This document shows, one piece after another, positions 15,856 through 24,418 of a stretch of DNA of 64,000 bases. Source of the DNA: Paenibacillus sp. RUD330 (GTDB lineage Bacteria > Bacillota > Bacilli > Paenibacillales > Paenibacillaceae); the NCBI RefSeq assembly GCF_002243345.2, contig NZ_CP022655.2, positions 2,482,501-2,546,500 on the forward strand, in the 5' to 3' direction. Both the position numbers and the translations under genes were made by a program. Below the pieces are notes generated by a model. It had not been told where the DNA came from, did no database searches, and worked only from the letters and a program-made list of their open reading frames with translations. Numbering within the stretch: position 1 is the stretch's first letter; each line of letters begins with the position of its first letter.

Positions 15856-17112
15856 TTGACTATGGAGCCCCGAGAGACGAAAGAAGCCGGCAGCAATGCG
15901 AATAAGGAAGGAAAAACGGAGAGCAATTCCGGAAGGATCTTGCCGGTCACCGTACTGAGCGGCTACCTGGGCTCGGGCAAGACGACGCTGTTGAACCATA
16001 TTCTGGCCAACCGGGATGGAATGCGGGTGGCGGTCATCGTCAACGACCTCAGCGAAGTCAATATCGACGCAACCTTGATCAGGGATGGAGGAGGGCTTTC
16101 CCGTGTGGATGAAAAGCTCGTGGAGATGTCCAACGGCTGCATCTGCTGCACGCTCCGCGAGGATCTGCTGCGCGAGGTCGAGCGGCTCGCTCAGGAGAAC
16201 CGCTTCGATTATATCCTGATCGAATCGACCGGGGTAGGCGAGCCGGTGCCAGTCGCCCAGACGTTCTCTTATGCCGACGAGGAATCGGGCATCGACCTGT
16301 CCCGCTTCTGCCGGCTCGATACGATGGCTACGGTCGTGGATGCGAGCCGCTTCTGGCATGATCTCGGTTCCGGAGATTCGCTGCTGGCGAGGAAGCAGGC
16401 TGTCGACGAAAGCGACAGCCGGGATGTGGCCGACTTGCTGATCGACCAGATCGAGTTTTGCGATGTGCTGATCTTGAACAAATGCGATCTGGTTCCCGAG
16501 CAGGAGCTGGCGAAGCTGGAAGCGGCGCTGCGCCGTCTCCAGCCCCGGGCGAAGCTGGTCCGCGCCGAGCATGGCAGGGTGGCTCCTGCGGAGCTGTTGA
16601 ATACCGGGCGCTTCGATTTTGAAGAGGCGAGCTCGTCGGCGGGGTGGCTGAAAGAGCTCGAGCAGCCGGTCCATGTTCCGGAAACGGACGAGTACGGCAT
16701 TTCCAGCTTCGTCTACGAACGCGCGCGCCCCTTCCATCCGCGCAGGCTGGAGCAATGGATGGGGGATTGGCCGGAGCAGATCGTCCGGGCAAAAGGCTTC
16801 ATGTGGCTGGCGAGCCGGATGGACACGGCGCAGTCCATCAGCCAGGCGGGACCATCCATCACCTTCGGGCCGATGGGATACTGGGCAGCGGCGCTTCCGG
16901 ACGAGGAGCTTGACATGCTCATGAGCGAGCAGCCGGATCTGAAGCAGGACTGGCATCCGCTCTACGGAGACAGGATCAACCGGATCGTCTTCATCGGAAT
17001 CGGGCTCGAGGCGGACAAGGTTGCCGCTTCCCTGGACGGCTGCCTGCTTACGGATGAGGAAATGGCGGACGATTGGAGCCGGCTGGAAGATGACTTGCCG
17101 GGAGCGTCCTAG
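15856..17112 (+). CDS. CobW/COG0523 GTPase, probable zinc metallochaperone (YciC/ZagA-like)
   Basis: A G3E-family GTPase of 418 aa. [11 protein letters not shown] is the P-loop, [11 protein letters not shown] is the CxCC metal-binding motif, [10 protein letters not shown] the switch, and LNKCDLVP the NKxD guanine-specificity motif. The C-terminal CobW_C domain contains FMWLASRMD. Zinc-regulated members of this family deliver zinc to client enzymes in deficiency. A Zur-like box and the adjacent znu genes argue for that role. TTG start at 15856 with AAGGTGAG upstream; an ATG two codons later is less well spaced. Not one of the cobalamin CobW proteins, as no cobalamin genes are near. Confidence 0.88.
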   Translation: MTMEPRETKEAGSNANKEGKTESNSGRILPVTVLSGYLGSGKTTLLNHILANRDGMRVAVIVNDLSEVNIDATLIRDGGGLSRVDEKLVEMSNGCICCTLREDLLREVERLAQENRFDYILIESTGVGEPVPVAQTFSYADEESGIDLSRFCRLDTMATVVDASRFWHDLGSGDSLLARKQAVDESDSRDVADLLIDQIEFCDVLILNKCDLVPEQELAKLEAALRRLQPRAKLVRAEHGRVAPAELLNTGRFDFEEASSSAGWLKELEQPVHVPETDEYGISSFVYERARPFHPRRLEQWMGDWPEQIVRAKGFMWLASRMDTAQSISQAGPSITFGPMGYWAAALPDEELDMLMSEQPDLKQDWHPLYGDRINRIVFIGIGLEADKVAASLDGCLLTDEEMADDWSRLEDDLPGAS

Positions 17113-17264
17113 TCTCTGCAGACCCTCTTTGCAGACCCTCCGCGAGCTCAAGCCTGCGCAAGGCAAAATCTAGCAAGCCAGAACCCGGCAAAGTCGGCAG
17201 CACGATTTCCTGCAAACCGGCAAGGCCTGCGAGGAGCAAAGCCAGCCTTCAATTGCATAACATG

Positions 17265-17309
17265 AACGAAGGAAAGGCCAGGCTGAGCAGCCCGGCCTTT
17301 CCTTCGTTT
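17265..17309 (+). terminator. Bidirectional terminator between convergent CobW genes
   Basis: AACGAAGGAAAGGCC forms a perfect 15-bp stem with GGCCTTTCCTTCGTT, with an inner GGCT/AGCC helix. It lies between the convergent stops at 17112 and 17309; neither side has a long T-run. Confidence 0.75.
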
Positions 17310-18355
17310 CAAGACAGCTTCAGCAGCTTCCATTCCTCGGCCAGCCTCTGCTCGGGCAGATCGGTGCCGATCAGCACCAGGTAAGGCTTGCCGGGGTAAT
17401 TGGATGGACTCCATTCCACCCTCCCGCTGCTGAATTGCAGCAGCAGCATTCGGCCGCCGGCGACGAGATGTCCTTTGGCGCGGAGCAGACAGGCTTCGTG
17501 GCGGGCCAGGAAGGCTTCGACCGCTTGGGCGTCCAGCTGCATCTTGTCGGGCATAGAAAGGGTCAGCGAACGAATCGCTGCGGCTGGATTCCCTTCGGGA
17601 TGCCCGTGATGGGCAGCGGCGGGGGACGCCATTCGAAAAGGAGCGGGCGTCGCTGCGCGGGAAGGATGCAGCGCGCCCGCCGGCTGCATCGCCGTCCCGG
17701 CAGCCGGCTGCCGGGGATCCGGCGCCTTAGGACGGGGATGAACGGAGTGGAGCAGCGAAGCGACGTCCATGGAACAGCGGACGGACGGCAAGAGAGCCGC
17801 TTTCCCGTTCAGCTTGCGCAAGGATTTATGGACTTTGTCGAGCTCGCCGGCCGGAGCCAGATCGGATTTGTTCATGAGTACGATATCGGCCTCGCTCACC
17901 TGGCTGCGGAGCAGGCGCACCAGCTGCCTCTCCGCGGAGAAGCGGCTGTTGTGCTCCAGGAACCGGGATGCGTCCACGACGGTCAGGACCCGTTCGAGCT
18001 GGAGTCCGGGAGGAAGCTCGTCATTCGAGGGGGAGAACATGGCGACAAGCTCGGCAGGGTCCGCCACTCCGGTCAATTCCATGATGATCAGATCCGGTTC
18101 TCCGGCCGCCAGCTGTTTCAGGCTTGCCTCCACCTCGCTTCTTTTGGTGCAGCAGATGCAGCCGTCCAGCAGCTTCTGGACCGGCAGGCTGATCTTCTCC
18201 TGCACGATCGCGCCGTCCACATCCTCGCGACCGAGCTCGTTCATCAGAATTCCCGGCTTCAAGCCCCGCCGCTCCGTCTCAACGAGCAGGTTCAGCAGCA
18301 GGGTCGTCTTGCCGCTGCCCAGAAATCCGGTCAATATATATACGGGAATAGACAT
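17309..18355 (-). CDS. Second CobW/COG0523 GTPase
   Basis: A 348-aa G3E GTPase. ILTGFLGSGKTT (P-loop), MNELGREDVDGAIV, DGCICCTKRSEVE (CxCC metal motif), IIMELTGVADP and LMNKSDLAP (NKxD) are all present. Between the GTPase and CobW_C domains lies a Pro/Ala-rich insertion with His clusters (HPRPKAPDP; AAAHHGHPEGN), which could bind metal. It diverges from fur and shares a 150-bp intergenic region that holds a Fur-like box and a 17-bp palindrome, so iron rather than zinc control is possible. GAGGTGAGC precedes the ATG at 18355. Confidence 0.86.
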   Translation of the reverse strand: MSIPVYILTGFLGSGKTTLLLNLLVETERRGLKPGILMNELGREDVDGAIVQEKISLPVQKLLDGCICCTKRSEVEASLKQLAAGEPDLIIMELTGVADPAELVAMFSPSNDELPPGLQLERVLTVVDASRFLEHNSRFSAERQLVRLLRSQVSEADIVLMNKSDLAPAGELDKVHKSLRKLNGKAALLPSVRCSMDVASLLHSVHPRPKAPDPRQPAAGTAMQPAGALHPSRAATPAPFRMASPAAAHHGHPEGNPAAAIRSLTLSMPDKMQLDAQAVEAFLARHEACLLRAKGHLVAGGRMLLLQFSSGRVEWSPSNYPGKPYLVLIGTDLPEQRLAEEWKLLKLS

Positions 18356-18383
18356 ATAAGCTCACCTCGCATCGATGGGTATT

Positions 18384-18400
18384 ACAAGAAGTACTCTTGT
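18384..18400. promoter_or_regulatory. 17-bp inverted repeat upstream of the second CobW gene
   Basis: ACAAGA-AGTAC-TCTTGT is a perfect 6-5-6 inverted repeat, 29 bases upstream of the minus-strand start at 18355. It could be an operator or a 5' UTR hairpin; it is not a Zur or Fur consensus. Confidence 0.4.
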
Positions 18401-18425
18401 CCGGCATATCTTAGAACGAGGCGTT

Positions 18426-18471
18426 TTGATCTTTTTTGGCGATTGAGGTACAATCAAATAAGAATGATTCT
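18426..18471 (+). promoter_or_regulatory. fur promoter with overlapping Fur-like box
   Basis: TTGATC (18426-18431), 17-bp spacer, TACAAT (18449-18454). AGAAT-G-ATTCT (18461-18471) is a perfect 5-1-5 palindrome at the predicted transcription start, resembling the centre of Fur/PerR-type boxes. Autoregulation of fur and joint control of the divergent CobW gene are inferred. Confidence 0.65.
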
Positions 18472-18505
18472 AAACAATAGCGCAGGACAAAGGGGGATCA
18501 GATTC

Positions 18506-18982
18506 ATGTCCCAGCATGCGATTGCACTCATGGATGCTGTCAACAGCATGGTCGTCGGAAAAGGGTACAGGCTGACCCCGCAAAGGCGGGCGACGCTGGA
18601 AGTGCTGATCGGGAACGAGAGCGACCATCTCAGCGCAGAGGACATCTATTTGAAAGTCAAAAAGCTTCATCCGGAAATCGGCCTTGCGACGGTCTACCGG
18701 ACGCTGGAGCTGCTGAGCGAGCTCGCCGTCGTGGAGAAGATGCATTTCGGCGACGGGGTTGTCCGCTATGATCTGCGGGCGTCGGGCCAGGCACATATGC
18801 ATCATCATCTCATCTGCAGCCGATGCGGGCTCGTCAAGGAAATCCAAGACGACTGGCTGGCTGAGCTGGAAGCCAGAGTGGCGAGGGAATACGGCTTTGC
18901 CGTAACCGACCACAGGCTGGACTTCACCGGCACGTACATGCACTGCGGCCGGAAGAGCTGCCGGCGCAAAGCCGTTTCGTGA
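18506..18982 (+). CDS. fur: Ferric uptake regulator Fur
   Basis: 158 aa, clearly in the Fur branch: YRLTPQRRATLEVLIGNESDHLSAEDIYLKVKK and IGLATVYRTLELLSELAVVEKM follow Bacillus Fur almost word for word as I recall it. MHHHLIC is the metal-sensing loop and CSRC the first structural-zinc Cys pair. The second pair is unusual: C-x4-C (CGRKSC) instead of the common C-x2-C. ATG at 18506 has AAAGGGGG in front. An earlier in-frame extension is not supported. Iron-loaded Fur should repress iron-uptake genes and probably itself. Confidence 0.92.
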   Translation: MSQHAIALMDAVNSMVVGKGYRLTPQRRATLEVLIGNESDHLSAEDIYLKVKKLHPEIGLATVYRTLELLSELAVVEKMHFGDGVVRYDLRASGQAHMHHHLICSRCGLVKEIQDDWLAELEARVAREYGFAVTDHRLDFTGTYMHCGRKSCRRKAVS

Positions 18983-18994
18983 GAGGACGATAGG

Positions 18995-19222
18995 ATGGAG
19001 AAGGTCCGGTTTAAGGACGGCAGCGCCTTCAGGGAGGCAGGCTCGGAGACCGATTTTTTCTGGAAATTCAGGGAGGTTCTGGCCAGGAACGAGTCTTATC
19101 TCCAGGAATATGATTCCTTGAAGCGGAGATATGAGGGCTGCGGCATGGACGGGCATCGGGCGGAGAAGAATGCATTCTTCGAGCGGCTGATGACGACGGA
19201 GGCGTTCAAAGAGCTGGAGTAG
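18995..19222 (+). CDS. Small hypothetical protein, 75 aa
   Basis: ATG at 18995, 12 bases after the fur stop and behind GAGGACGATAGG. A charged helical protein (LARNESYLQEYDSLKRRYEG, then MDGHRAEKNAFFERLM). The second half faintly recalls the C-terminal helix of GrpB-type nucleotidyltransferases, so it could be a stand-alone fragment; I would not name it. Cotranscription with fur is likely since the next terminator is at 19281. Confidence 0.65.
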   Translation: MEKVRFKDGSAFREAGSETDFFWKFREVLARNESYLQEYDSLKRRYEGCGMDGHRAEKNAFFERLMTTEAFKELE

Positions 19223-19280
19223 CGCCGGCTCGGCGGCAATTCCGGCAAGAGCCCGTTGAGCAAGCTGCGGACGGAACGGG

Positions 19281-19305
19281 AGCCCCTTTCATAGGGGCTT
19301 TTTTT
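19281..19305 (+). terminator. Intrinsic terminator of the fur unit
   Basis: AGCCCC-TTTCATA-GGGGCT followed by seven T. Confidence 0.85.
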
Positions 19306-19369
19306 GCGTTGCCGGCCTCAGGCTGCGGGATTCGTTCCCGAAAGGATGAAAATAGAAAAATGTAGATTA

Positions 19370-19439
19370 TTGTCGAAATCTATTAAAAGAAATAAGATAG
19401 GTCTAATAGTGAACCGGGTAACAATACATAACGTGTTAC
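19370..19439 (+). promoter_or_regulatory. Promoter and operator-like palindrome of the exopolysaccharide operon
   Basis: TTGTCG (19370-19375), 17-bp spacer, TAAGAT (19393-19398). Just after the predicted start site, GTAACA-10 nt-TGTTAC (19418-19439) is a perfect inverted repeat that may bind a regulator or fold in the 5' UTR. It is the only good promoter I see for the six genes that follow. Confidence 0.6.
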
Positions 19440-19512
19440 AGAGAGACGCATTTCGGCAAGTTCTTCATGAATGAAATGGCTCAATGAACAGAACGAGGGT
19501 GGGCAGGCAGGC

Positions 19513-21003
19513 ATGAGAAAATTTCCAAAACCGGGAGCCGCAGCGGCCGCGGCCGCTGCGGTCGGGATGCTGCTGATCGTCCTTCTCTTCACCAAGCCTT
19601 ATGCGGGCATGGCGGACAACGGAGATTTCTTCCGGGAAATCCATAATCCGGGCCTGTATTATTTGACGGACAGCTTCGAGGACCGGCATTTCGGCTATTT
19701 CAACCGCGAATTCGGCATTCGGGAGTACCCGTACGACCAGAATTCGCGCTTTGTCTCCTCGCTGTCGCTGATGATCCGGGCCGCGCTCGGAATCGATCTT
19801 GCGATTACGGGAGACAACCGGTTCGACCTTCGCTTTCTGGCTGCCATGTATTCCGTCCTGTTCCTGGCCGCCATCTATTTGATCGTAAAGGAAGCGGCAA
19901 GCAGGCTGAAGCCGGGCATGGCGGCTTTCGCCGCGGCTGCCGCGGCTTTCATTCTGGCCGATACCGGGTATACGGTCTATTTCAATTCCTTCTACGGCGA
20001 ACCGGCCTCCTATATTTTTCTCCTTCTGTCGCTGGTGCTGATGATGAGGCTGCCGGAGCGCAAGGCGGGATGGACGGCGTGGTTCATCGCCTGGGCGGCA
20101 TGCGCGGTTCTGTTCGCCGCGGCGAAGCAGCAGAACGCCCCGGCTGGAATTCTGCTCGCCTTGATGGGGCTCAGGCTCTCCTTTCGGATGGATAAGGGCA
20201 AATGGCGGCGTGCCGCGCTCGCCGGAACGGCCGCGATCGCGGCCGCGTCCGTCGGCGTCTATCTGTTCATGACGGATGACATCAAGCATATCAACCAGTA
20301 TCATGCCGTCACCCGCGGAATACTGGAAGGCTCCCTGAATCCGGAACGGGACCTCAAGGAGCTCGGTCTGGACCCCAAGTTCGCGGTTCTTGCAGGGACG
20401 ACCTACTATGACAAATATCAGCTCGAGCCGGTCGAGTCTCCGCTGATGGAAAAAGAATTCTACTCGAAGTTCGGATACGGAACGATCATCGGCTATTACC
20501 TCCGCCATGCCGACCGGGCTTTCGAGAAGCTGGACATGGCCGCATCCCAGGCCTACTCCATCCGTCCGGATGCGATGGGCAACTACGAGAAGAGCGCCGG
20601 CAAGCCTTATGGAGCCAAGACCTCTTTCTTTTCCGGCTGGAGCTCGCTGAAAAAGGCGATCTTCCCGGACGGTTTCCGCTTCATTCTGCTCTATTACGGC
20701 GTTTTTTACGGCGGGCTGGCCTTCTATTACGCCCGCGCATGGCGGCGGCGCCTGCATGCGGACATGTTCCGCCTGGAAGTCATGGCTCTCCCCGGCGTCA
20801 TCGGCTTGTCGCAGCTGGCGATCGCCTTTCTCGGGGCGGGAGACGCGGACCTCGCCAAGCATCTCTTTTTGTTCAATGTCTGTTTCGACCTCATGTTCGG
20901 CGTCATGCTCGTGCATGTCGTCCGACACTCGGCCGCTTGGCTGACTATTCGATGGAAGGCAGGAATGCATCGGTGGAAATCAAGAAACTCGATATCTGGA
21001 TGA
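19513..21003 (+). CDS. Polytopic membrane protein, GT-C glycosyltransferase-like
   Basis: About 496 aa with a first TM helix (AAVGMLLIVLLF) followed by ADNGDFFREI in the first outer loop, a place where GT-C enzymes carry catalytic acidic residues. Roughly eight to ten further hydrophobic segments follow, with a large extracytoplasmic region in the middle (residues about 270-380). No exact family recognised. ATG at 19513 is preferred to 19471 because it places the TM helix at the N-terminus and has GGCAGG upstream. It overlaps the next gene by 31 bases, so it belongs to the operon. It may transfer a sugar or modify the exported polysaccharide. Confidence 0.72.
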   Translation: MRKFPKPGAAAAAAAAVGMLLIVLLFTKPYAGMADNGDFFREIHNPGLYYLTDSFEDRHFGYFNREFGIREYPYDQNSRFVSSLSLMIRAALGIDLAITGDNRFDLRFLAAMYSVLFLAAIYLIVKEAASRLKPGMAAFAAAAAAFILADTGYTVYFNSFYGEPASYIFLLLSLVLMMRLPERKAGWTAWFIAWAACAVLFAAAKQQNAPAGILLALMGLRLSFRMDKGKWRRAALAGTAAIAAASVGVYLFMTDDIKHINQYHAVTRGILEGSLNPERDLKELGLDPKFAVLAGTTYYDKYQLEPVESPLMEKEFYSKFGYGTIIGYYLRHADRAFEKLDMAASQAYSIRPDAMGNYEKSAGKPYGAKTSFFSGWSSLKKAIFPDGFRFILLYYGVFYGGLAFYYARAWRRRLHADMFRLEVMALPGVIGLSQLAIAFLGAGDADLAKHLFLFNVCFDLMFGVMLVHVVRHSAAWLTIRWKAGMHRWKSRNSISG

Positions 21004-21815
21004 TGGCTCTCATCATCCTTGCGTACGGAATCGTCAACTGGTTCGCGCTGCTGCCGAAGGAAACCTATCTGGAGAACGCCATTCTGATGAGCGTGCTGTT
21101 CGCCATCGTGCTGGTCTCTTATGTGAGCAGCCTGGTCGTCGCTCTATGCGTATCGGCAATCGCCATTTTCTTCTACGGCAGCTATGTCATGTACGGCGCC
21201 GTCGTCCTCGGGAGCGGCATCGAATCCCATGTCTACTACTGGCTGGTGCTGCTGCCGGCCGCCGCGATCATGACGGCGTCCGCGGGACAATCGATCCGTT
21301 CCATCCAGCAGGAGAACGGACGCCTGCGGGAACGCTATTCGGAATACGTGACGATCGACGAGAAGACGGGATTGGACAACGCCAAAGTGTTCCACGCGGT
21401 CCTGCATCAGTATATGGGCTTGTCGAGACGCTACAAGCTTCCCTTGTCGGTCATGCTCGTCCGGCTCGATTATTATGACGATATCCGCAGCATCGTCGGA
21501 AACGAAGCGATGGGCGACGTCGTCCGCTGGATCGGCAAGCAGCTGGTCGACAGCACCCGCACGGAGGACTCCGCCTATATGCTGGAAGACGGAAGGACGT
21601 TCGCTCTGCTGCTGCTGGGCAACGCCGAGGGCGCCCAGATCGTGAAGCGGAGAATCAAGGAAAGTATCTATGCCTACGAGCTGGAGCGCTCGGCCAAAAC
21701 CGTCTCTGTCCGGCTTGAGCTGAGAATAGGGGTGGCGGAATACGACTCCGGGCAAAACCAGGATGCCATCATGCTGCGGCGCATGGCGGAAAAGGATATG
21801 GAATATGACGTGTAG
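20973..21815 (+). CDS. Membrane-bound degenerate GGDEF protein, probable c-di-GMP receptor (YdaK-like)
   Basis: 280 aa: four N-terminal TM helices (to about residue 105), a short coiled linker, then a GGDEF domain that keeps TIDEKTGLDNAKVF and LVRLDYYDDI but has DGRTF (206-210) in place of GGDEF, so diguanylate cyclase activity is unlikely. R-T-E-D (196-199) resembles the c-di-GMP-binding I-site, six residues before DGRTF instead of the canonical five. B. subtilis YdaK has the same size, topology and degenerate site and binds c-di-GMP. GTG start at 20973 with AGGA upstream. It probably activates the synthase encoded two genes downstream. Confidence 0.85.
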   Translation: MEIKKLDIWMMALIILAYGIVNWFALLPKETYLENAILMSVLFAIVLVSYVSSLVVALCVSAIAIFFYGSYVMYGAVVLGSGIESHVYYWLVLLPAAAIMTASAGQSIRSIQQENGRLRERYSEYVTIDEKTGLDNAKVFHAVLHQYMGLSRRYKLPLSVMLVRLDYYDDIRSIVGNEAMGDVVRWIGKQLVDSTRTEDSAYMLEDGRTFALLLLGNAEGAQIVKRRIKESIYAYELERSAKTVSVRLELRIGVAEYDSGQNQDAIMLRRMAEKDMEYDV

Positions 21816-23139
21816 GACTCGGCTGCTTGCCCTGCTGGCAGCGGGGCTCATTGCCGGCGCGTGGAGCGCCGCTCCTGCCTCCGCGCTGACAATCGCGGGC
21901 AATGTCAGCAGCCATGCCGCTCCTCCGGCCTCGGAGCGTTCGGACAAGGTCATGCTGCTCTACGGGAACGATGTTCCCAGAGACAGGCTCATGGCCCAAT
22001 ACCGGATGCTGAGATCGACCCATGGCTCCGTCGCCCTTCAGCTGGCCGGCCAGGAGATGCCGGGTGATCGAGCCGGCTTGGCAAAAGCATACGCGACCGG
22101 CGGCCAGGCAGAGGCGGCCGCCTCCGCCTGGCGCAAGCGTTTCGCGGAAGAAGGAATCGGCCTGGAAACGCTGGACGGGCCTGGGGAGCCGAAGCCGGGT
22201 GTCATGGGGACGACGGCGGGCCTTTCCTATTTCATGCTGAAGGATGTCAATCCCTTCCTGGATCTCAGTGAGCTGGAGCGCAAGGGCGAATGGCTGCAGG
22301 AGAGGAGCATCTCCTTTTTCGTGGAGCTTCGTCCCGTATTCGTGAACGCGGAATCGGAAGGGATACAAGCTTATTTCGCAGAGGTCAGAAGCCTGCTGGA
22401 ACGAGGCGGCATTCCGCTGCTCGCTCCGCTCAAGGGCTGGTCGCCTCCGGATGAGTGGCAGTCCTATGTGGAAGGCTCCATGCTCGCGGGAGTGACCGAT
22501 TCATTGGAGCCCGAACGGCTTATGAAGCAGGCATGGGATGCCTATGCGGAGCAAGGAATCTTCATCGCCGGAATGTCCGGGCCGCTCGATCTGCTGTTCG
22601 ATCCGTCCTGGAAGCCGATACTCGGACGCGCCGGCCTGTTCGTCGAGGACGGAGCATGGCAAGGGTATTCCCGCGATATAGGCGCGGAGGAGGCCTGGAA
22701 CGGCATCTATCTTCCCTATCGGGAGGGACTGGAGCCGGAGGCTTCCGCGGAGCTCCCCCCGGCGGCTTCTCTCGTCATCGGGCTTGAAGCCGGAGCCGAT
22801 GCTGCAGCGATGTCGTCGATGCTGGAAGAAGCGGCCAGCGGCGGCACCGTATTCGCCGAGGCTTCCCTTGTAGACGGCCGGATCCAATGGGACCGCGACG
22901 TCCGGCGGACCGGAGGGAGGCTGCTCGTCGACGGCAATCCGCCTGCCGAGTACAGTCCCCCCGGCGGCCAGACGGCTGTTCCTGCCCAGCCGGAAGCCGA
23001 CACCTCGCTCACGCTGGTGAACAAAAGCATCAAATCGGCCATGGTCGTGCTGCTTGTCGTTTCCATCCTCGTCGCCGCGGCGTTCGCCACCTTTTTCGTC
23101 GTCGGCAGGCAGATCAACCGCAGAAAGTTTTTGAGGTGA
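21805..23139 (+). CDS. Exported, C-terminally anchored protein at the YdaL position
   Basis: 444 aa. A signal peptide (LLALLAAGLIAGAWSAAPASA), an extracytoplasmic domain of about 370 residues, and a C-terminal TM helix (SAMVVLLVVSILVAAAFATFFVVG) with a basic cytoplasmic end. The ordered Asp/His motifs of polysaccharide deacetylases are not obvious, so the link to YdaL (DUF2334) is by position and overall layout only. It overlaps the previous gene by 11 bases, with AAAGGA before the ATG at 21805. A role in processing the nascent polysaccharide is inferred. Confidence 0.68.
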   Translation: MTCRTRLLALLAAGLIAGAWSAAPASALTIAGNVSSHAAPPASERSDKVMLLYGNDVPRDRLMAQYRMLRSTHGSVALQLAGQEMPGDRAGLAKAYATGGQAEAAASAWRKRFAEEGIGLETLDGPGEPKPGVMGTTAGLSYFMLKDVNPFLDLSELERKGEWLQERSISFFVELRPVFVNAESEGIQAYFAEVRSLLERGGIPLLAPLKGWSPPDEWQSYVEGSMLAGVTDSLEPERLMKQAWDAYAEQGIFIAGMSGPLDLLFDPSWKPILGRAGLFVEDGAWQGYSRDIGAEEAWNGIYLPYREGLEPEASAELPPAASLVIGLEAGADAAAMSSMLEEAASGGTVFAEASLVDGRIQWDRDVRRTGGRLLVDGNPPAEYSPPGGQTAVPAQPEADTSLTLVNKSIKSAMVVLLVVSILVAAAFATFFVVGRQINRRKFLR

Positions 23140-23143
23140 GGCC

Positions 23144-24406
23144 ATGAACGGGCAGCTTGGGGTTGTCGACTATCTTTTCCTATATTGCATGATATGCATC
23201 TGGGTCATGCTGCTCATCAATATCGTGCTCACGATCGGCGGCTATATTTATTATCTCAAAACGCTGAGGATGCGGGTGGACGAGCCGCTGCAGAGCTATC
23301 CCTCCGTATCCGTGCTGATTCCCGCCCATAACGAAGAGCGGGTGATCGGCCAGACCGTATCGGCCCTCATCCAGCTGGATTATCCCCGGGACAAGCTGGA
23401 GATCATCGTTGTGAACGACAATTCCTCGGACCGTACCGGCGACATTCTGGCCCGGATGCAGGCCGACCATCCCGAGGTGAATCTGCGCGTGCTGACGACC
23501 GATGCCGTCTCCGGGGGCAAGGGGAAATCGGGAGCGCTCAACAACGGATATCTCGCCAGCACCGGGGAGGTTCTGGCCGTATATGACGCGGACAATACGC
23601 CGGAGCGCTCTGCGCTCAAAATCCTGGTCCACGCTCTGGAGCGGGATGAGCGGCTCGGTGCCGTCATCGGCAAATTCCGCACCCGCAACGTGTCCAAAAA
23701 CTGGCTCACCCGCTTCATCAACATCGAGACGCTCGGATTCCAGTGGATGGTGCAGGCGGGGAGATGGCAGCTGTTCGGACTGAGCACCATTCCGGGAACG
23801 AACTTCGTCGTGCGGCGCTCCATCATCGAAGAGATGGGCGGATGGGACACGAGAGCGATCGCCGAGGACACCGAGATCAGCTTCCGGATCTACCGGCTCG
23901 GCTACCGGATCCAGTACATGCCGCTGTCGGTCACCTGGGAGCAGGAGCCGGAGACGGTTCCGGTGTGGATCAAGCAGCGCAGCCGGTGGGTGAAGGGCAA
24001 CATCTACGTGCTGCTCAAAAACCTGGGCCTTCTGTTCTCCCGCGATTCGCGCCGGATCCGGTTCGATCTGCTTTATTTCTGCACGGTCTATTTCCTGTTC
24101 CTGAGCTCGGCTCTGCTCTCCGACGTCATATTTGTGCTCGGGATGATGGGGCTGATCGAATACAATGTAGCCGGAAATACAGTGCTTCTCTGGTTCATGG
24201 CTTATCTGGTCTTCATCCTGGAGATGGCGATCGCGCTCAGCATGGAGAAGGGACAGAGCCGCCCGCGCAATATCGGACTCATCGCCGTCATGTACTTCAC
24301 CTACTGCCAGCTGTGGCTCGTCGTGGCGGTGATCGGATTCTGCCAGTATGTCCGCGACGCCGTGCTGCGCAAGGAAGCCAGATGGTACAAAACGGAACGA
24401 TTCTAG
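23144..24406 (+). CDS. Family 2 glycosyltransferase, polysaccharide synthase (YdaM/BcsA-like)
   Basis: A processive-type membrane GT2 of 420 aa. One N-terminal TM helix, then the GT-A domain: VSVLIPAHNEERVIG, VVNDNSSDRTGDI, AVYDADNTPE (metal-binding DAD), AEDTEISFR (base Asp of the ED motif) and QRSRWVKG (Q/RxxRW). Three or four C-terminal TM helices form the export channel. There is no PilZ domain, in keeping with control through a separate c-di-GMP receptor. The gene begins 4 bases after its neighbour with GAGGTGAGG. The polymer cannot be deduced; a beta-linked hexose or hexosamine is typical of the family. Confidence 0.9.
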   Translation: MNGQLGVVDYLFLYCMICIWVMLLINIVLTIGGYIYYLKTLRMRVDEPLQSYPSVSVLIPAHNEERVIGQTVSALIQLDYPRDKLEIIVVNDNSSDRTGDILARMQADHPEVNLRVLTTDAVSGGKGKSGALNNGYLASTGEVLAVYDADNTPERSALKILVHALERDERLGAVIGKFRTRNVSKNWLTRFINIETLGFQWMVQAGRWQLFGLSTIPGTNFVVRRSIIEEMGGWDTRAIAEDTEISFRIYRLGYRIQYMPLSVTWEQEPETVPVWIKQRSRWVKGNIYVLLKNLGLLFSRDSRRIRFDLLYFCTVYFLFLSSALLSDVIFVLGMMGLIEYNVAGNTVLLWFMAYLVFILEMAIALSMEKGQSRPRNIGLIAVMYFTYCQLWLVVAVIGFCQYVRDAVLRKEARWYKTERF

Positions 24407-24418
24407 GAGGATAATGAA

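Noticed and set aside
17435-18505. A much longer Fur protein from an in-frame extension upstream.
   Set aside because: The extension lies antisense to the CobW gene and through the fur promoter; ATG at 18506 has AAAGGGGG and matches the normal Fur N-terminus.
18995-19222. Naming the 75-aa protein as a GrpB nucleotidyltransferase fragment.
   Set aside because: Only a faint likeness in one helix; the catalytic region would be missing.
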